From Takakia lepidozioides (Eukaryota; Streptophyta; Takakiopsida; Takakiales; Takakiaceae): 64,000 bases of DNA. This document shows, piece by piece, positions 1 to 12,693 of this stretch. Location of the stretch: positions 62,415,053 through 62,479,052 of the forward strand of contig CM060732.1 in NCBI GenBank assembly GCA_030704615.1, in the 5' to 3' direction. The position numbers and the translations under genes were made by a program. The first letter of the stretch is position 1. Every line of letters begins with the position of its first letter. The notes under the pieces were generated by a model. That model was not told where the DNA came from, searched no databases, and saw nothing but the letters and a program-made list of their open reading frames with translations.

Positions 1-4
1 TGAG

Positions 5-3000
5 ATGCTGTACATGAAAGCAGAGATTCTTAGGAGAGAGATGAAGACGATGATGGATGTGGGAGCACCGGTGACACATAAGGTCAACAGTCTTTTAGAG
101 GGGGTCTTTAAGGAACAAGAGACAGTCTTTGAAGGAAAAGTGAATGTGATTGAGGAAGTGGATGTCTCTCAAGAAGATGAACATCAGTTTACAGTTGCTG
201 TTACAGCAGAAGGAAGTTCAGTGAACTTGAGCGATGTTGCTGAGGACAAGGGAAGAGGTGTGGGCAGACAGGGGGATCATATCAGGGGAGGTGATACCGG
301 CAACAATGAGCAGAGAGAGAAGGGTACTGAACAGAGAGAGGAACTGGTGATGGAACCCAGTGAAGAGATCCTTAAGCCAGGGCATGGAGACTTGAAGAAT
401 CCATTTTATTTCTTACAGGCAGATGACACAGCTTCAAAGGATTGGATGGAGAGTGAGAAGATGGAGCCTCTGTCTGTCAATGAGCAACTAGTCAGTTGTA
501 GGGAAGATGATGGGATACCTACCGAGTTAGCCCTCTGTGATGAAGGAGGGACTGACTCTGACCTGAAGAGTTTGATTGCAGACCCGGGAGATGCCACAGG
601 CTACATTTGTTTGGCTGAAAATAGAGTTGAAGTGGTGTGGAGCGGAAGTTGTAAGGAAGCAAAAGCATATGCCAGGGGCAACATAAAGAAACCAATTGAC
701 GTGTTGGAGGCAGAGCGCACCGCTGTAAAGGAGAAGGAGGATGTAGCCATGGATGCACCACAAGACAGCTGCATGGAAGATGATGCAACACCTACTCAGC
801 TAAATATCTGCAGGAAACCAGGTTCTGATTCTGAGATGAAGGTTTGCCTTGCTGAAGACAACTCTGTAGGTTTCACAGATTTCTCCAAGGAAAAACCAGA
901 CTTTGCTGAGGGACAAGAGCACATTATCAAAGATCAGGCAGTTGTTTTCGACAGGAATGACATATGTATGGTTGCAAAGGGAGGTAGTGTAGAGACAAAA
1001 ATTTGCTATGAGGAAGAGGGAGTTGTGAAGGGAGATTCCATAGAGACAGTTGACAGTTTGGAGGCGGAGGTGACAGTGGCAAATCACGAGCTGAAGAAGG
1101 AGGATGTTGCCATGGTCAAGCGACAAGATGGCTGTAGGGAAGATGATGTGACACCTCCTGAGCTACATTTCAGGATCGAAGGAGGGGCTAGTGCTGAGTC
1201 TAAGGGGTGCAATGATGCAGGAGGTAACATGTATATGTCCAAGGAAGAGGCATTCACTAGTGATGTAGAGAATGTTAATATCAGAGAACAGGAAGTTGGC
1301 TCAGACATGGAGTCTGTATGCTTGGTAGGTATTCCAGAGAGGAGTGAGATTTGTAAGGAAGGAGAGGGAGCTGTTAAAAAAGATGGTAAGGATGCAGTTG
1401 ATATCTTGAAGTCGGAGGGCACAGTGGCGAGGGATCAGATGGACAGTGGGAAGGTAGACAATGTGCCCGTGGACAAGGAACTCCATGGTTCAAGGGTAGA
1501 TGACGCAACACCTTGTGAGCTAAATGTCTGTAGGGGTGGAGGGGCTCGTTCTTTGTCAGAGGGTTGCGTCACTGAATATGGAGGTTTCACAAATTTGTCC
1601 AGGCAAGAGGACATTGTCAAAGAACAGGAAGTGGGTTCAGCCAATAATGGCATATTTCTGGTTGAAGAGGGAGGTATTAGTTGTAAAGAAGGAGCTGTCA
1701 AGAAGCATACAAAAGAGACAGTTACCATGGAGGCAGAGGACGTGGTCGTGAAGGATGAGATAGAATGTACTCTGAAGAGGGTGAAGGATGAGATAGAGAA
1801 GGAGAAGATGGAGGATGTGGACATGGGCGAGGGATTACACAGTTGCACCGATGCGCCGATTTCTGAGCCAAAGCATTGGGTTGCTGAAAATGAGTCAGGA
1901 CTTGTCACTGCTTTCTGTACTGAAAAGCCAGTTGTCGCTAAGATTCAAGCGGATGTCATCGACAAACATGTAGTTGGTTCATACAAGAGTGGCATATGTA
2001 TGGTTGAAGAGGGAGGTTCTGCAGAGTGGGGCGAGACTGGTATGGAAGTAGAGGAAGCTGCTGAGAGTGATGCTGTGTCCAAGGAGGAATCGGGAGCTAT
2101 AATAGACCTTCAAGATAGGTTGCAAGACGAAGAAGAAAGCCTGATGGAAAAACCAAAGATGATTGTGGAAGGGGAGGTGGTAGCTAGGGAGCAGGAAGAT
2201 GGGTTTGGAAAGCTTGCTGAATTTTTTTTGCAAGAGGAGGAATGTGCTCTTAAGGAGCTTGAGTGTATTGCTAAAGAAGAGGAGGCAGGTGCCACTGAAC
2301 AGGGGTTGACTGAGGAAGAGGGAAATCCAGTCTTGGTGCATAGCGACATTGAGAAAGCAGAGGGGGCCGTTACCAAGGAACAGCAGATTAGTTCTGCAGG
2401 GTATAATCTTCTGATTAGAGGAGGAATCTTTCAGCAAGAGAAGCTCAAGGTCAGGGGGGAGCCAGAGTTGGTTGAGAAAATCTTGGAAGGGATGATAAAC
2501 AGTCTGCCTTCAACTGCCTCTGAGTCGTTGGAGGGAATCTGCATATTGGAAAGAGTGAGAGAGAGGTTAATTGGTTTGGAAGGAGATGACAGTGAACAGC
2601 AAGTTGATGATGATGGCATAATAGTTGAGCCATCAACTATGGAGGCAGCAGAGAACTGCCCAAGTGAACATGGCTTTGGTGAGACAGAGAAGGCTGAAGC
2701 TCAATGTTCTGTAATCAAGGAAGTGACTGTACCGCAGGAAGATGCCGATGTTATTGTGGCAAAAGAGGCATTTCCTTCACTACAAGAACCAGTGGCTGAG
2801 CTTTTGAAAAGTGAAGATGTTGAGAGTGCTTTTCTGGTAGCAGAAGTTGTGCTGTTGCCTATCCAAACATCAGTGATCACAGAATTGCTCCAATCTGAGA
2901 AAGAGACACTGCAACCTTCTCTTACATGTGGCAGTCCTGTAGCATCTGTAGATCAAATCTCCCTCTTGCGGGAGAAATGTTGGCTCAGCAGTCCAGAGAA

Positions 3001-6000
3001 CCAAAGAGACCTACATATTGACTCTTCAATAAGCCCGAGTAAAACGAATAAGCTTAAGCAAGCCATGGCTGACCAGCAGCCCGATACTGTAGGCAACTTG
3101 GATTTGCTATCACAATGCCAGAAGGGAGAAGTTTTGGACACACAGTGTGCAAGCGAGGAGACGGTGATGGTCATGAAAGATACAGCTTCAGGGATAGAGG
3201 AAGTTATAGGTTTAAGTGACACAGCAGATGCAGTGAGGCTTCCCACAAACAAAGAGGAAACACAACCAGAACCACTCATTGGAGTGGTAATCAATGAAAA
3301 GAGAGACTCTGATCATTCACTAGTTCTAGACAAGGAGACTAAACCTCTGGTGCAGGCATTAAGCACTGATCTTGCTCCAGTCTTCAAAGAGGGAATGCAG
3401 CTTGTCCTTCAGGACTCTCAGACAGCAGTGTCAGAGTCTTTTGAATCCATGAAAGTCACATCTACGGTAAACAGGGAGAGGCCTGTCCCAAAGGGATTGC
3501 AGGGAGAGGTGCAATCGCCCCTTGAAAAGACAGAGATCCTTGCTGAGGGTTTGAGCTTTGAAGAAGGTATCTTCTTAGAGGGGAATGCCTTTGTTGGTCA
3601 GCAACCATTTGAGTCATCAAGTGTGCAACCCTTCTCACTTCCGGTGGAGTCAAGAGTCGATCAGCAACAATCTAACAGTGTGGTATGCATTCTTTCTTAC
3701 TCTTTCTGAAGCAACTTTTTCCTCCATATTTTTCTATGACTGTGAGCTATTTTTTTTTCTTCTGAGACTCCACGCCTCAGGTACATTGTGCTTCTCCGGT
3801 TGCAGCTCCAGCCTGAAGAGAGGGATGCCTCAAATGCCAAAACTCAGGATGATGCACGTCCAAGTAGTACATATAAGAAGAAGGGCAGGCCTTCTTTGAA
3901 GGAATTGGGGATGCCTCAGGTAGTTGGGAGGGAAGAAGAGACGGGTCATCGCTTGGATGGAAAGAAAAGAAGGCGCATGCTGCTACCTATGCCTGTGGAT
4001 TCTGGTACTCGCCGCATCCGACCTCGCCCACTTGACCCAGAACAGCCTATTCCTGTCTTTGTTGAAGGTCGTGACAAGGTGAGCTTGGGTACCTTGCTTT
4101 GAACAGATAGTCAGGTCCTGTATTGGTTTTAGTTCCTCCCTGATTAGCATTCTCTGTGAGGGCACTGAACTTTCAACTCTGCTCTGTGGCAATGTCTGTC
4201 CCTCAGTAGTGTGACACCATTCCAGATCTCATACTACGCCATCTAAAGAATCTTCAACTGGAACCTCAATTTTGCTGGAGCAAGGTGGCTGGCCCTAGTT
4301 TTTGTGGTTGTGTCTGAAACTCACAAATATGGAATGGTTGGTAGTGTTAGTGTCAAGTTCAGAGCTGAGGAATGAGGAATAGATGAACACGTGGCTTCAA
4401 TATTAAGGATTCTACGATCTATCATGGAAGTCATGTTACTTTTGTCTTTCAGGAGTATGATGGGGGTGCATTTTACCACTGGTTACGGCAACAAGGGGAA
4501 GGGGGTGGTCTTACGGGTGCTGGACTGGATTCTGTGGCTGGGAATGATGATACTGTTGTTGGAGGTGGAACTGCCTGCACTCAAAAGTTTGTCAATAAGA
4601 AGAGCATCATTGCAATCCCTTCGTTTAGAATTGTGGCGGACTACGAAGAAAGACAGCAACAGCTGGTCAAGGGAAAGCAGCTGGCATCTTGTGCTCATGG
4701 GGTAATTTTAATGTATCTTTTGTCCATGTACTGCTTCTCTTGAGACGAAAACTCGTCTTTACCTTGGATGTGGCTATATTTTTATTTTGGTTACCTCTCA
4801 AATTGGTGTTCAGATTTTTACTAGGCTCTCACTTGATATATTTGTCACTCCCTTGAAGTGGATGACCATGCACTAGGTGATTCCAGTTTTCAGCACCTTA
4901 AGTGTTGATGGTGAGACCCTTGCCATGTCACGGCTAATTCTCAACACACTGAGGGCTGAACACCCAAACGAACCCTTTATTTGGATGTGACTAATCCAGA
5001 TGATTAGTCTGTAGGTGGGAGCATGGTGCACTTGTGGAACTTGCTGATAGTGGGGTCTGATTGCCTGCTCCATGGGGTTGCAGACTGTCAAAAATCAAAG
5101 TTCAATGGCACTGCCTTCAGCATATGACATGGATGATGAAGATGAAGAGTGGCTGCGCGCATGGAACCAGCATGTGAACCAAGCCAGTTCACAACAGTTG
5201 CTCCCAGACAACAAATTTGAAGAGATAATGGAGTATCTGGAAAGAGCATCAGCTCGACTCATGGAGGAAAAGCAAAGTTCTACCTCCCAGCTGTCGAGCT
5301 CTATCCAAAGATCTTCTCTCCCATTGGTTTCCAATCTGTCAGGGTCTGCTCAACTGACCAACGAGCCGTCGGTCACCACAAGCCTACTACCCCTAGCTTC
5401 TACCCCTTATGTCCCTGTTCCGTTGAATATGAAACCATTTGGATCTGCTCCACTGAGATCTGGGCATCCTCGTCACAAGAAGAAGGCAGGAGCTTTCCAA
5501 AGCTCTGAGAAAAGGGTGGTAGTGGAGAGCATTGCAAATCTGCATGGGAATCTTGCCTGGGAGTTCTTACCAGGGGCCAATGCTGCAATGCCCAGTGAGC
5601 TGCCGACTAAAAATAGGAATGTTGGTTTGGAGCGAATCGCACAGAAGCTGTTAGTAAGTACAGAGTTAGAGAGACAAATAGAAGGACAGTTAGAAAGGTC
5701 ATTGGAGCATCCAGTGGTATTGGATGCTGGTCCACAGAGGCTTTCTGAGGAGTGCTCTATATGTAATGGAGGGGAGGACTCACACAACAATCCGGTAAAC
5801 TTTTTAAAACAATTATTTTGTGGGGAGAGATCTCTTCTTCATGCTGGTTTAATTCTGAGCTTAATTTTTCTAACCAATGTTTAGCTTTTTCCAGAATTTG
5901 TAAAGAAGTGTTACAAATAAATTGCTTTGTTGGGTTTGCAGGTTTATAAATGCAAGCTATGCTTAATTCACGTCCATCAGTCATGCTATGGTATTCGCGA

Positions 6001-9000
6001 GAAGTTCCGTGATGACCATGGTCGGGTTATTGCCCCTCCTAACTGGTGTTGCAGAAAGTGTGAGGCTGTGGCTGCAGGCAAGACAGAAGCAGATATCAGG
6101 TATCCTCTGTTTTGCCTCTGCTTGTGGCACTTCATGAATGGCCACAATGATGGTTAGTCGTTACTATGGTTTGTGTTTATGAACTTTGTTCTTGACGTCT
6201 GATGGAATAGATTTCTTTGGTGGGAGTACTAGAAATGTGTATCTGGAGTTTTAGTGGACTGGATTATGAGTAACACACCACAACTGGATTGTGTTGGTGT
6301 CTGTGGCAGCTGTGTGCTGTGTCGAAAAAGAAGGGGTGCGCTAAAACCGACTGTCAATCCTGAAAAATGGGCTCATGTCGCGTGTGCTCTTTACACAAAT
6401 GAAACCTTTTTTGTTGATGCTGATGCTATGGAGCCAATTGATGGCATTGCGGCTGTTGAGGCACGTGTCCAGAAGCAACAAGATCGGTGTGGATTGTGTG
6501 GTGTGAAAACGGGTTCATGTGCACGCTGTGCTGTCAAAGGCTGTAGAGCGCCATTCCACATCTCTTGTGGGGTGAGCCAGGGGGCAACCTTTCAGGCAGG
6601 CTATTTCCCACTCGCCTGTCTCTTGTGTGAATTTGTAGAAGCAGTTCCCCCAGTCTTATTCTTCCTTCCACAAACCTTTTGTGCTCCAGAACAACCTGGG
6701 CAGGTCCTGATGCGGTGGGGACAATGTGCTTGTGAACAAGGATGTCTGTGTCCATCTGACTGTCTTTTTCTTCCTTGGTCTCTCTCATGTGTTACACATC
6801 ATCCACCTAAAACTATGTTTCCTGCATGCTCCAGTTGCGGCAATCTAAGCAGCAAGTTGTAGGCGTCCGCTCTCTCTGCCCGCGACATGCTGGGACACCT
6901 CCTGTGTCAAACTTTCCCTTGGAATCTGTGGTGGGGAGGAGAGAAAGCTTCACGGTGACTAGTGGTACCACAAGTAGTGCTGCTGCCTCAGCAACAGCCA
7001 TGGGCAACATCTCAACAGCATCATGTATGGACTCTAAGGAAGTAGGGATTCAGGATGGAATTGTTGAAGTGCCTGTTTGGCAGGAAAGTGAAAAGATGAC
7101 AAGAAAGCTTGCCAGACCACTGGGTGAAGGGAGAGGGCGACCCGTGGGTAGAGGAAGGGCGAAAGGGAGCTCTCTCTTTGAGGATGTTAGTGAGGGAGGT
7201 AAAGGGGGGCCCTCTTGGAATGTGGGAGGTGAAAGGACGAAGGGAAATCTTGGTATTTTGAAGAGGAAATGGGGAGAAGCTTTTGCGCGAGAGGCCCGGG
7301 AGAGGCTTATAGGGAATGGTGAGGTAAGGTCGGTTGGCACGTATGGCATGGCCATTGGTACTGGTGGGGTTTCTGTCCTTGAGGCTCAAGGGAAAAACAA
7401 GGCCAAGGATAGGGGTGGACAGGAAGTGGGTGAGCCAGGCTATCTCTCAACTGTTAAGAGATTGAGAATCAAGCATGGTGGGCAGGCTCTTCATTCAGCA
7501 GGCACCAATCCATGTGTTCCGGTCCCTCAGGCTAAGGGTGGCAGTCTCAGCAGCCTGGTGAAGATTCCGAAAGAGTACACCTCCAGAGCAGGCCAGTTTG
7601 GGGCTGAGGATTCCCCTGTGGACCAAGAGGAAGGGATTCCTTCTGAGAGGCATGCAGAGAGAGGGCTTGACCAAGCATCAAATGCGGCTGAACATCTTCT
7701 GATCCTTCAGGAAGCTATGCAGTCAGAGCTTGCAGCCCCACATGTTATGAGGGAAGCATTTGTGTATTGGTGTGCCAAGCGTGCCAAACTCAATGGGGCA
7801 CTCCTTCATGACCTACAGCATGTACGTCTATAATATTCGACAGGATTCTACTATTTTAGTGCAGTCTATGAACTTCCATAATAGTCCCCCCTGCAACACT
7901 GGAGTACTCAGGATGTAGAGTTTATTTGTAGGGTGCATTTTCATCATCTTTAGTACATAATCTCTGCTTCTTCCTCAACTGACAGTTCAAAATAGAAAAC
8001 AGCTGTTGGGTTTGGAGTGACAAGAACTTATTTGTGCAGGAACAATTGTCAAAAGCACGGGGCATTTTCAACAAGGATGCTAACGAGGAGAAGTTTCCGG
8101 TGGTGCCGGAGTCTCCCCACCACCACCCTCCATATCAACGACTCCCTTCTGTGGGTTCTGAGACTGTGTGTACTCTCCCCATCCTTCCCTTCTCTTCAAA
8201 TTCCTTGGAAACAGAAAATCTGCAGTCTTGTGAGGGGGCTCAGTGACAGAAAGAAAGAAATTTAGTATACCCACTGGAAGCCTATGGGACACATTAGAAC
8301 AACCAACTACAACCACAGAAACCAAAGAACAAATAACCACCAAATGTTGTACGAAGAGGGAGTGTCTACTTCACGTCATCATAGCTGGAGGCTTCCAGTA
8401 GAGACACAGAATCTCTAGAAATATATCAGTCTCTACCCTGCATCTCGTAGTGGATAGGGCACAAGAAGATGCCTTGTTTCCATGGTGCAAATTGGGCAAA
8501 CCCTATCCTCCTGAGGTGTCTCACTCCATCTCCTGTCTCAATGCAGAACTTCGTGAAATGACTCTGAAGTCGCGCCCGAGGAACTTAGATAACTTAACAA
8601 TAAGTTGGGAAGGCATGATGATGTGGTTGTCTCTCAGAACAAGGAAGGTTCTTTCTAGGATTGGTCTCTGGTGTGAGCTGGCTTGTCGGCCCCACATATG
8701 GAACTTCCTGAGATTCTCTCATCAACCTGTTCCCTGACCTGCCACCACACACTGGAGAGGGACAAGGATAACATCCAGAGGGGGGCCCCAAGGGTCAATG
8801 GGGCATGGTAGAACAACAAGAAAAGTGACTGCAGAAAACACCATAAGGCCCATGGGTACACTAGAGAAGCCACTACAAAAAACATCAGAGAATGCCAGAA
8901 GGGGCACTAATGCAGGTAAGCTGTCAACGAGAGGGAGAGAGGAGAGAGACCTTGTGTCTGCCAATGGCCATGTGCGTTACTTTCAAACACGTTTGCTTGT

Positions 9001-10334
9001 GGCAGATGTGGGGGAAGACAATAGAGTTGCGGAGGCAGCTGGAACTCATGCGGTCACTCACCCAGGCAGTGGTGCAGCGTGAAAAACTCAAGTATGAAGG
9101 CCAGCTTGTGCTCCATGACATAGCTATGCTTGAATTGAACATAGCTCAAGGGAAAGCCACGGAGAAGCATTGTTTCTGGTGTTTGAGCAGCAAGAATCTC
9201 CTCAATTGTAGAACATGCCTGCGAAGCTTTTGCTTTCAATGTTTTAAGCATCGGAAAGGTTTTGGAGTGAAGGGTTGGGTTGCTGCGGTCAAACAACCAT
9301 TGTACAGCTGCAGTGTTTGTCAAGAGGGTGGGATAGGCACCATTAATCAGCAGAAGTTGGAGCTGCCGGTATCAGTTGGGGGTGTTGAGGGAGTCAGCAA
9401 CATTGCCGAGAGCTCCTCTGGGGCACATAATGTTGCTCAGAACCCCCCTGAAACAGGAAATACATTATCCACTGGACGGCTCGAACCCACAGAGTTTGGC
9501 TTAAGTGTGGATTACATATCTGTCAACAAGCCGACAGCTTGGAGTGGAGGGACAGGGAAATGTAAAGGGAAGGGTAAAGGCTGGAGAGGGCATGAAAGCA
9601 TCCTGATGGGACTCTCGTGTCCTTTCAAAGAGTCTGTAGGAGAGAAAAAGAAACTTCTCACTAAACAACTGGAAGCTTCAAACATAGGACAAAACAAGTT
9701 TGTGATTCGAGGCGGTTTGCTGGAGCGCGAGTCCGGCTGTGCAGGTACTTCCCGGCTTGAGGCAGCAGTGGCTAGTGTCAGAAAGGCAGGAGAATGTGCG
9801 ACCACAGCTACAGAACTTGAGCCTGTTCAAGAACCTGGGGGGGTGAAAGAGTTAGTGAAGGGAGGTGCAGGTCATTGGTTAGGAGTGGGAACTCAATCAG
9901 CATCAACGCCCGAGTTTCTAGTGTACAGCAAGAAGAAAAAAGGAGTGGAAGGGGGTGGAAATGGAAATATGTCCAATCCTGAGGGTGGCAAAGTAGAAAA
10001 AAATCATTTCCCGGTTTCTCCCTCCAGGCTTATGAATTCCAGGTCTTATAAGGAGGGGTCCCCTCAGCAAACCAGGAGTGAGAGGATAGTCAAACTCTCC
10101 GAGCTTCGGGATACAGCTGCCATTGGCCAGTCAACCACTTTCAGTGGCTCTTTGGAAGCTCCTTGTGCTGCAAGGGCAGCCCCTTTGACAATAGTTGACA
10201 AGGTACGATTGCCACAACTTACTGCAAAAGGCAAGGGGGTACCCAACAGTTTGAGTGCAAAGAAGGGGCGCCCTCCTGGGAAAGCCAAGGCCTCATCGAG
10301 TGCTCTTGTGCCGTTTAATGACGGCCGACTTTAG
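5..10334 (+). CDS. JADE/BRPF-type PHD-finger chromatin protein (nine exons, 5' end may be cut)
   Basis: Proposed exons: 5-3682, 3806-4078, 4453-4701, 5084-5794, 5942-6099, 6310-6595, 6835-7821, 8040-8150 (or 8165) and 9006-10334, with reading frame kept at every junction (about 2,590 residues). Exon 1 is acidic and repetitive. Exons 2-4 resemble the enhancer-of-polycomb region, ending in YDMDDEDEEWL. Exons 4-5 give a PHD finger (CSIC, CKLC, VHQSCYG, CRKC). Exons 6-7 give an extended PHD (CVLC, WAHVACALY, CGLC, FHISC, CPRH). Exon 7 ends with VYWCAKR, the BRPF-like helix. Exon 9 has an ELRRQLELMRSL...REKLK helix as in JADE, then four CXXC motifs and an AT-hook-like KKGRPPGK. In animals and yeast such proteins are scaffolds of MYST acetyltransferase complexes that read histone H3; a nuclear chromatin role here is inferred. 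No stop precedes position 5 in frame, so the true start may lie upstream. The end of exon 8 and the donor of exon 6 are the least certain junctions. Confidence 0.85.
491..1900 (+). repeat. Degenerate tandem repeat inside exon 1 of the PHD protein
   Basis: A recurring module is visible in the translated exon. The landmarks SCREDDGIPTEL, SCMEDDATPTQL, GCREDDVTPPEL, GSRVDDATPCEL and a decayed SCTDAPISEP start near 494, 764, 1131, 1491 and 1841, so units run about 270-370 bp (90-123 residues). Within units the order is conserved: a Cys-rich landmark, a GxxSxxKxC segment, a KExxVG segment, then a V/I-C-V/L-V segment before the next landmark. The units are acidic, predicted disordered, and clearly diverged from each other, so the duplication is old. 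Confidence 0.7.
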
Positions 10335-11030
10335 GTTGACACATTTGATGGCATCAACTGAGATGGGCTTGGAGCCCCATGTAGCATTGGAGTCTTGATT
10401 CAAGCTTCAAATGTACAGGCGAGTCGGTGTTGGCTGGAGTGTTTTTCTCTGCCTTTTTATTACCTTCTTTCCTTAGATAGAGCTTCTCTTCGCAAGAGCA
10501 GGGTTCGGTTAATAGTCCGATAGACACTTTGGCAGCATGATTTGTTTCTGTATTCTAGTCTTTCTTGTCTTGAGGGTGAAGGGTTGCTTTAGGCCTTCCA
10601 GTCAAGGAGTAAGCTTTGCCATATACCTGTGTCATCCCTTTCAAGGCAGATTAATAGTTCCAGATTTCTGTCTGTTCTTCTTTCTTGCCCTGGTGCACAG
10701 GGGAAGACTGTATCTTCTGAGGATATTACTGGATACCCTCCTGTAGACAGGGTTGAAGCCTTCTCATGCGATACATGGTAACTTCAAATCAAAGCTGTCG
10801 GTAAGAAATTAAACTGGTGCCTAATTTTTGGCCTTGACACAATAAAGACCATATGAAAGACTTGACAGGGGAAACTTATTGACCCCTGATCAAATTAACT
10901 GGACGTTATGCAGAGTGTTCTATTTCATTTTCCATCATTTTTTGTGTTCTGTACAATAATGTATAGTTGATAGTAGCGGCCAGTACATGGCAGCGCTGCA
11001 ATTTCATACAATTCAATAAATGATGTTTCA
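10335..11030 (+). terminator. Probable 3' UTR of the PHD gene with two AATAAA signals
   Basis: T-rich untranslated sequence follows the TAG stop. AATAAA occurs at 10841-10846 and 11015-11020, either of which could direct polyadenylation. No competing coding frame is convincing here. Confidence 0.45.
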
Positions 11031-11439
11031 GTTTGGAGCTTGCTGGCATATTCTGCATCAGGGTCTTGAAGGTAGGATGCTACAGTTAGTCCAAGAGAAG
11101 CTCCAATAACTGCCGAGTCAGACAGATGGCCCCACCATACTCTCTTCTTTCAGATTAGCCTTAGAAGAGAACACTAAAGGGAAAGATTGTGTTCAGTATG
11201 CAGTATAACCTTCAGGCGAGCTGGTACAAGCACAAAACAAACAGATGAGCATCTGTGGCATATTGTGCCTCAGTTGTGGTTATATGACACTATTAGGTGC
11301 TGTCCACAAGTATGAAGGTGTCAGGCTTTATAGAATTAGTGCCCTTTTAAAAAACCCTGACCTTACCTGCAGGAAACAACAAATCGCCGAACCCTATGGA
11401 AATTTTTGTTCAGCCTTTTTCTACCTCTTTTAACAAAGG

Positions 11440-12297
11440 TCTTTAAATGTCCACAGGGTGTTGAGGTCATCAGCTTATCTTCTCAACTTCAAACCCCTGA
11501 TCAACCTTTGGCACAGGTTGGTCAAGCTCTCGTAGATCTTCAATCAGCTTTCCACCTCCCTTCCCAACTTCTGTTTGCATTTCCTCATAACCAATAACCC
11601 CAGTCATGTATTTACATCAAACATACCTCTCCTCTACCTTAAACTTTGAACCACCGGGTACTTGTACAGATATCTCCTTGCTGGTAGGCACTTCAGATTC
11701 TCTATGAGAATAACCTTGAGAGTGACAATATGACCTGTGCAGTGCTAGACTCTGCTTGATCTAATCATGGTTAATAAGGTTAACCAGCCTAGCCCCCTGG
11801 TCAGCTGTTGGAAGCTCATGAGCAAATATGAGAATCTCTTTCCCTTCACCCACAGATGTCTCCAAAATCTGAGTTTGGAAGTTGAACTTCTTCTTCACCT
11901 GAGCTAATTTCACCCTCGCGAGCCGCATCTGAGGGAACCGTCTCACCTCCTTTACTGCCATCTTCGTCATCTTCTTCCTCCTCTGACAGAGAGAGAGATT
12001 CAGCCCAAGACCCCACATGTCCCTCTTCCAGCAGCCTTTGCTCTCTCTCTAGCTTCCGTAGTGCGTTCTCAATTCTGTCAAGCTCTAACACCTCCTCCTC
12101 CCTTTCTTGATTCCAGTTTTGCAATTCTGCTCCTTCCCCCTTCTTTGGATTTCTCCAGTTCTGCATGCTGCAGTTTCAATTCTGCAAGCCTCTCTCCTCT
12201 CTCCAGGACTGGAACATTGTGGATAAAGCCATCCCCTACTGCCACAATTAGAGCAAACTTTCAAAATAACCATCGCCACACAGAGATGAGAGAGCAA
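11440..12297 (-). mobile_element. LINE ORF1 remnant with degenerate zinc knuckle
   Basis: On the minus strand, 12085-12297 contains CSNCGSRGWLYPQC, a CX2CX4-X4C knuckle like those of plant LINE ORF1 proteins, but with Trp in the His position. Overlapping frames then give a charged coiled-coil-like stretch (ELDRIENALRKLEREQRLLEE) and an acidic SEEEEDDED tail. Frames are broken between these pieces, so this is a decayed fragment. The LINE ORF1 assignment rests on the knuckle plus charged helix; other retroelement gag-like proteins are possible. Confidence 0.4.
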
Positions 12298-12690
12298 GAC
12301 TACAGAAATTTATTATGTCAGCAGGCGGCTAAATGGTTCACACACAAGGAGAACAACAGAATTATGGAAATATAATAACAGAAGTAAAATCTAATGCGCA
12401 GTCATGTCTCTCTCTCTCTCACTTTCTTGGCCCAACAAAAAGAGGGAGGGAGAGAGAAATGGAATGTAAAAACACTCTAGATGACACAATATAACTACTT
12501 TGGCATGATGACAGATTGAATGTGGGCCAAAACTCCTCCAATGTGCCCTGAAAGTGGCGTGCCTCATGCTGGTAGAGAGAGGGAGGGTGGGGACTTGTCA
12601 GAAACAGAGACAAAACGCCCATGACTGGCTGTTGAAGTTGGGATTATATCCACCTTGAAGGGAGGAGGGAGCAGGGAGAAAAGGGGAATT
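12298..12690. other. Non-coding interval
   Basis: A short TC-rich microsatellite lies near 12408-12420 and a GA-rich run near 12441-12455. No credible gene was recognised. Confidence 0.3.
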
Positions 12691-12693
12691 CAC

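Noticed and set aside
406-3653. Many antisense open frames under exon 1 of the PHD gene
   Set aside because: They are shadows of a purine-rich acidic coding exon, lack motifs and are overlapped by a strongly supported sense frame.
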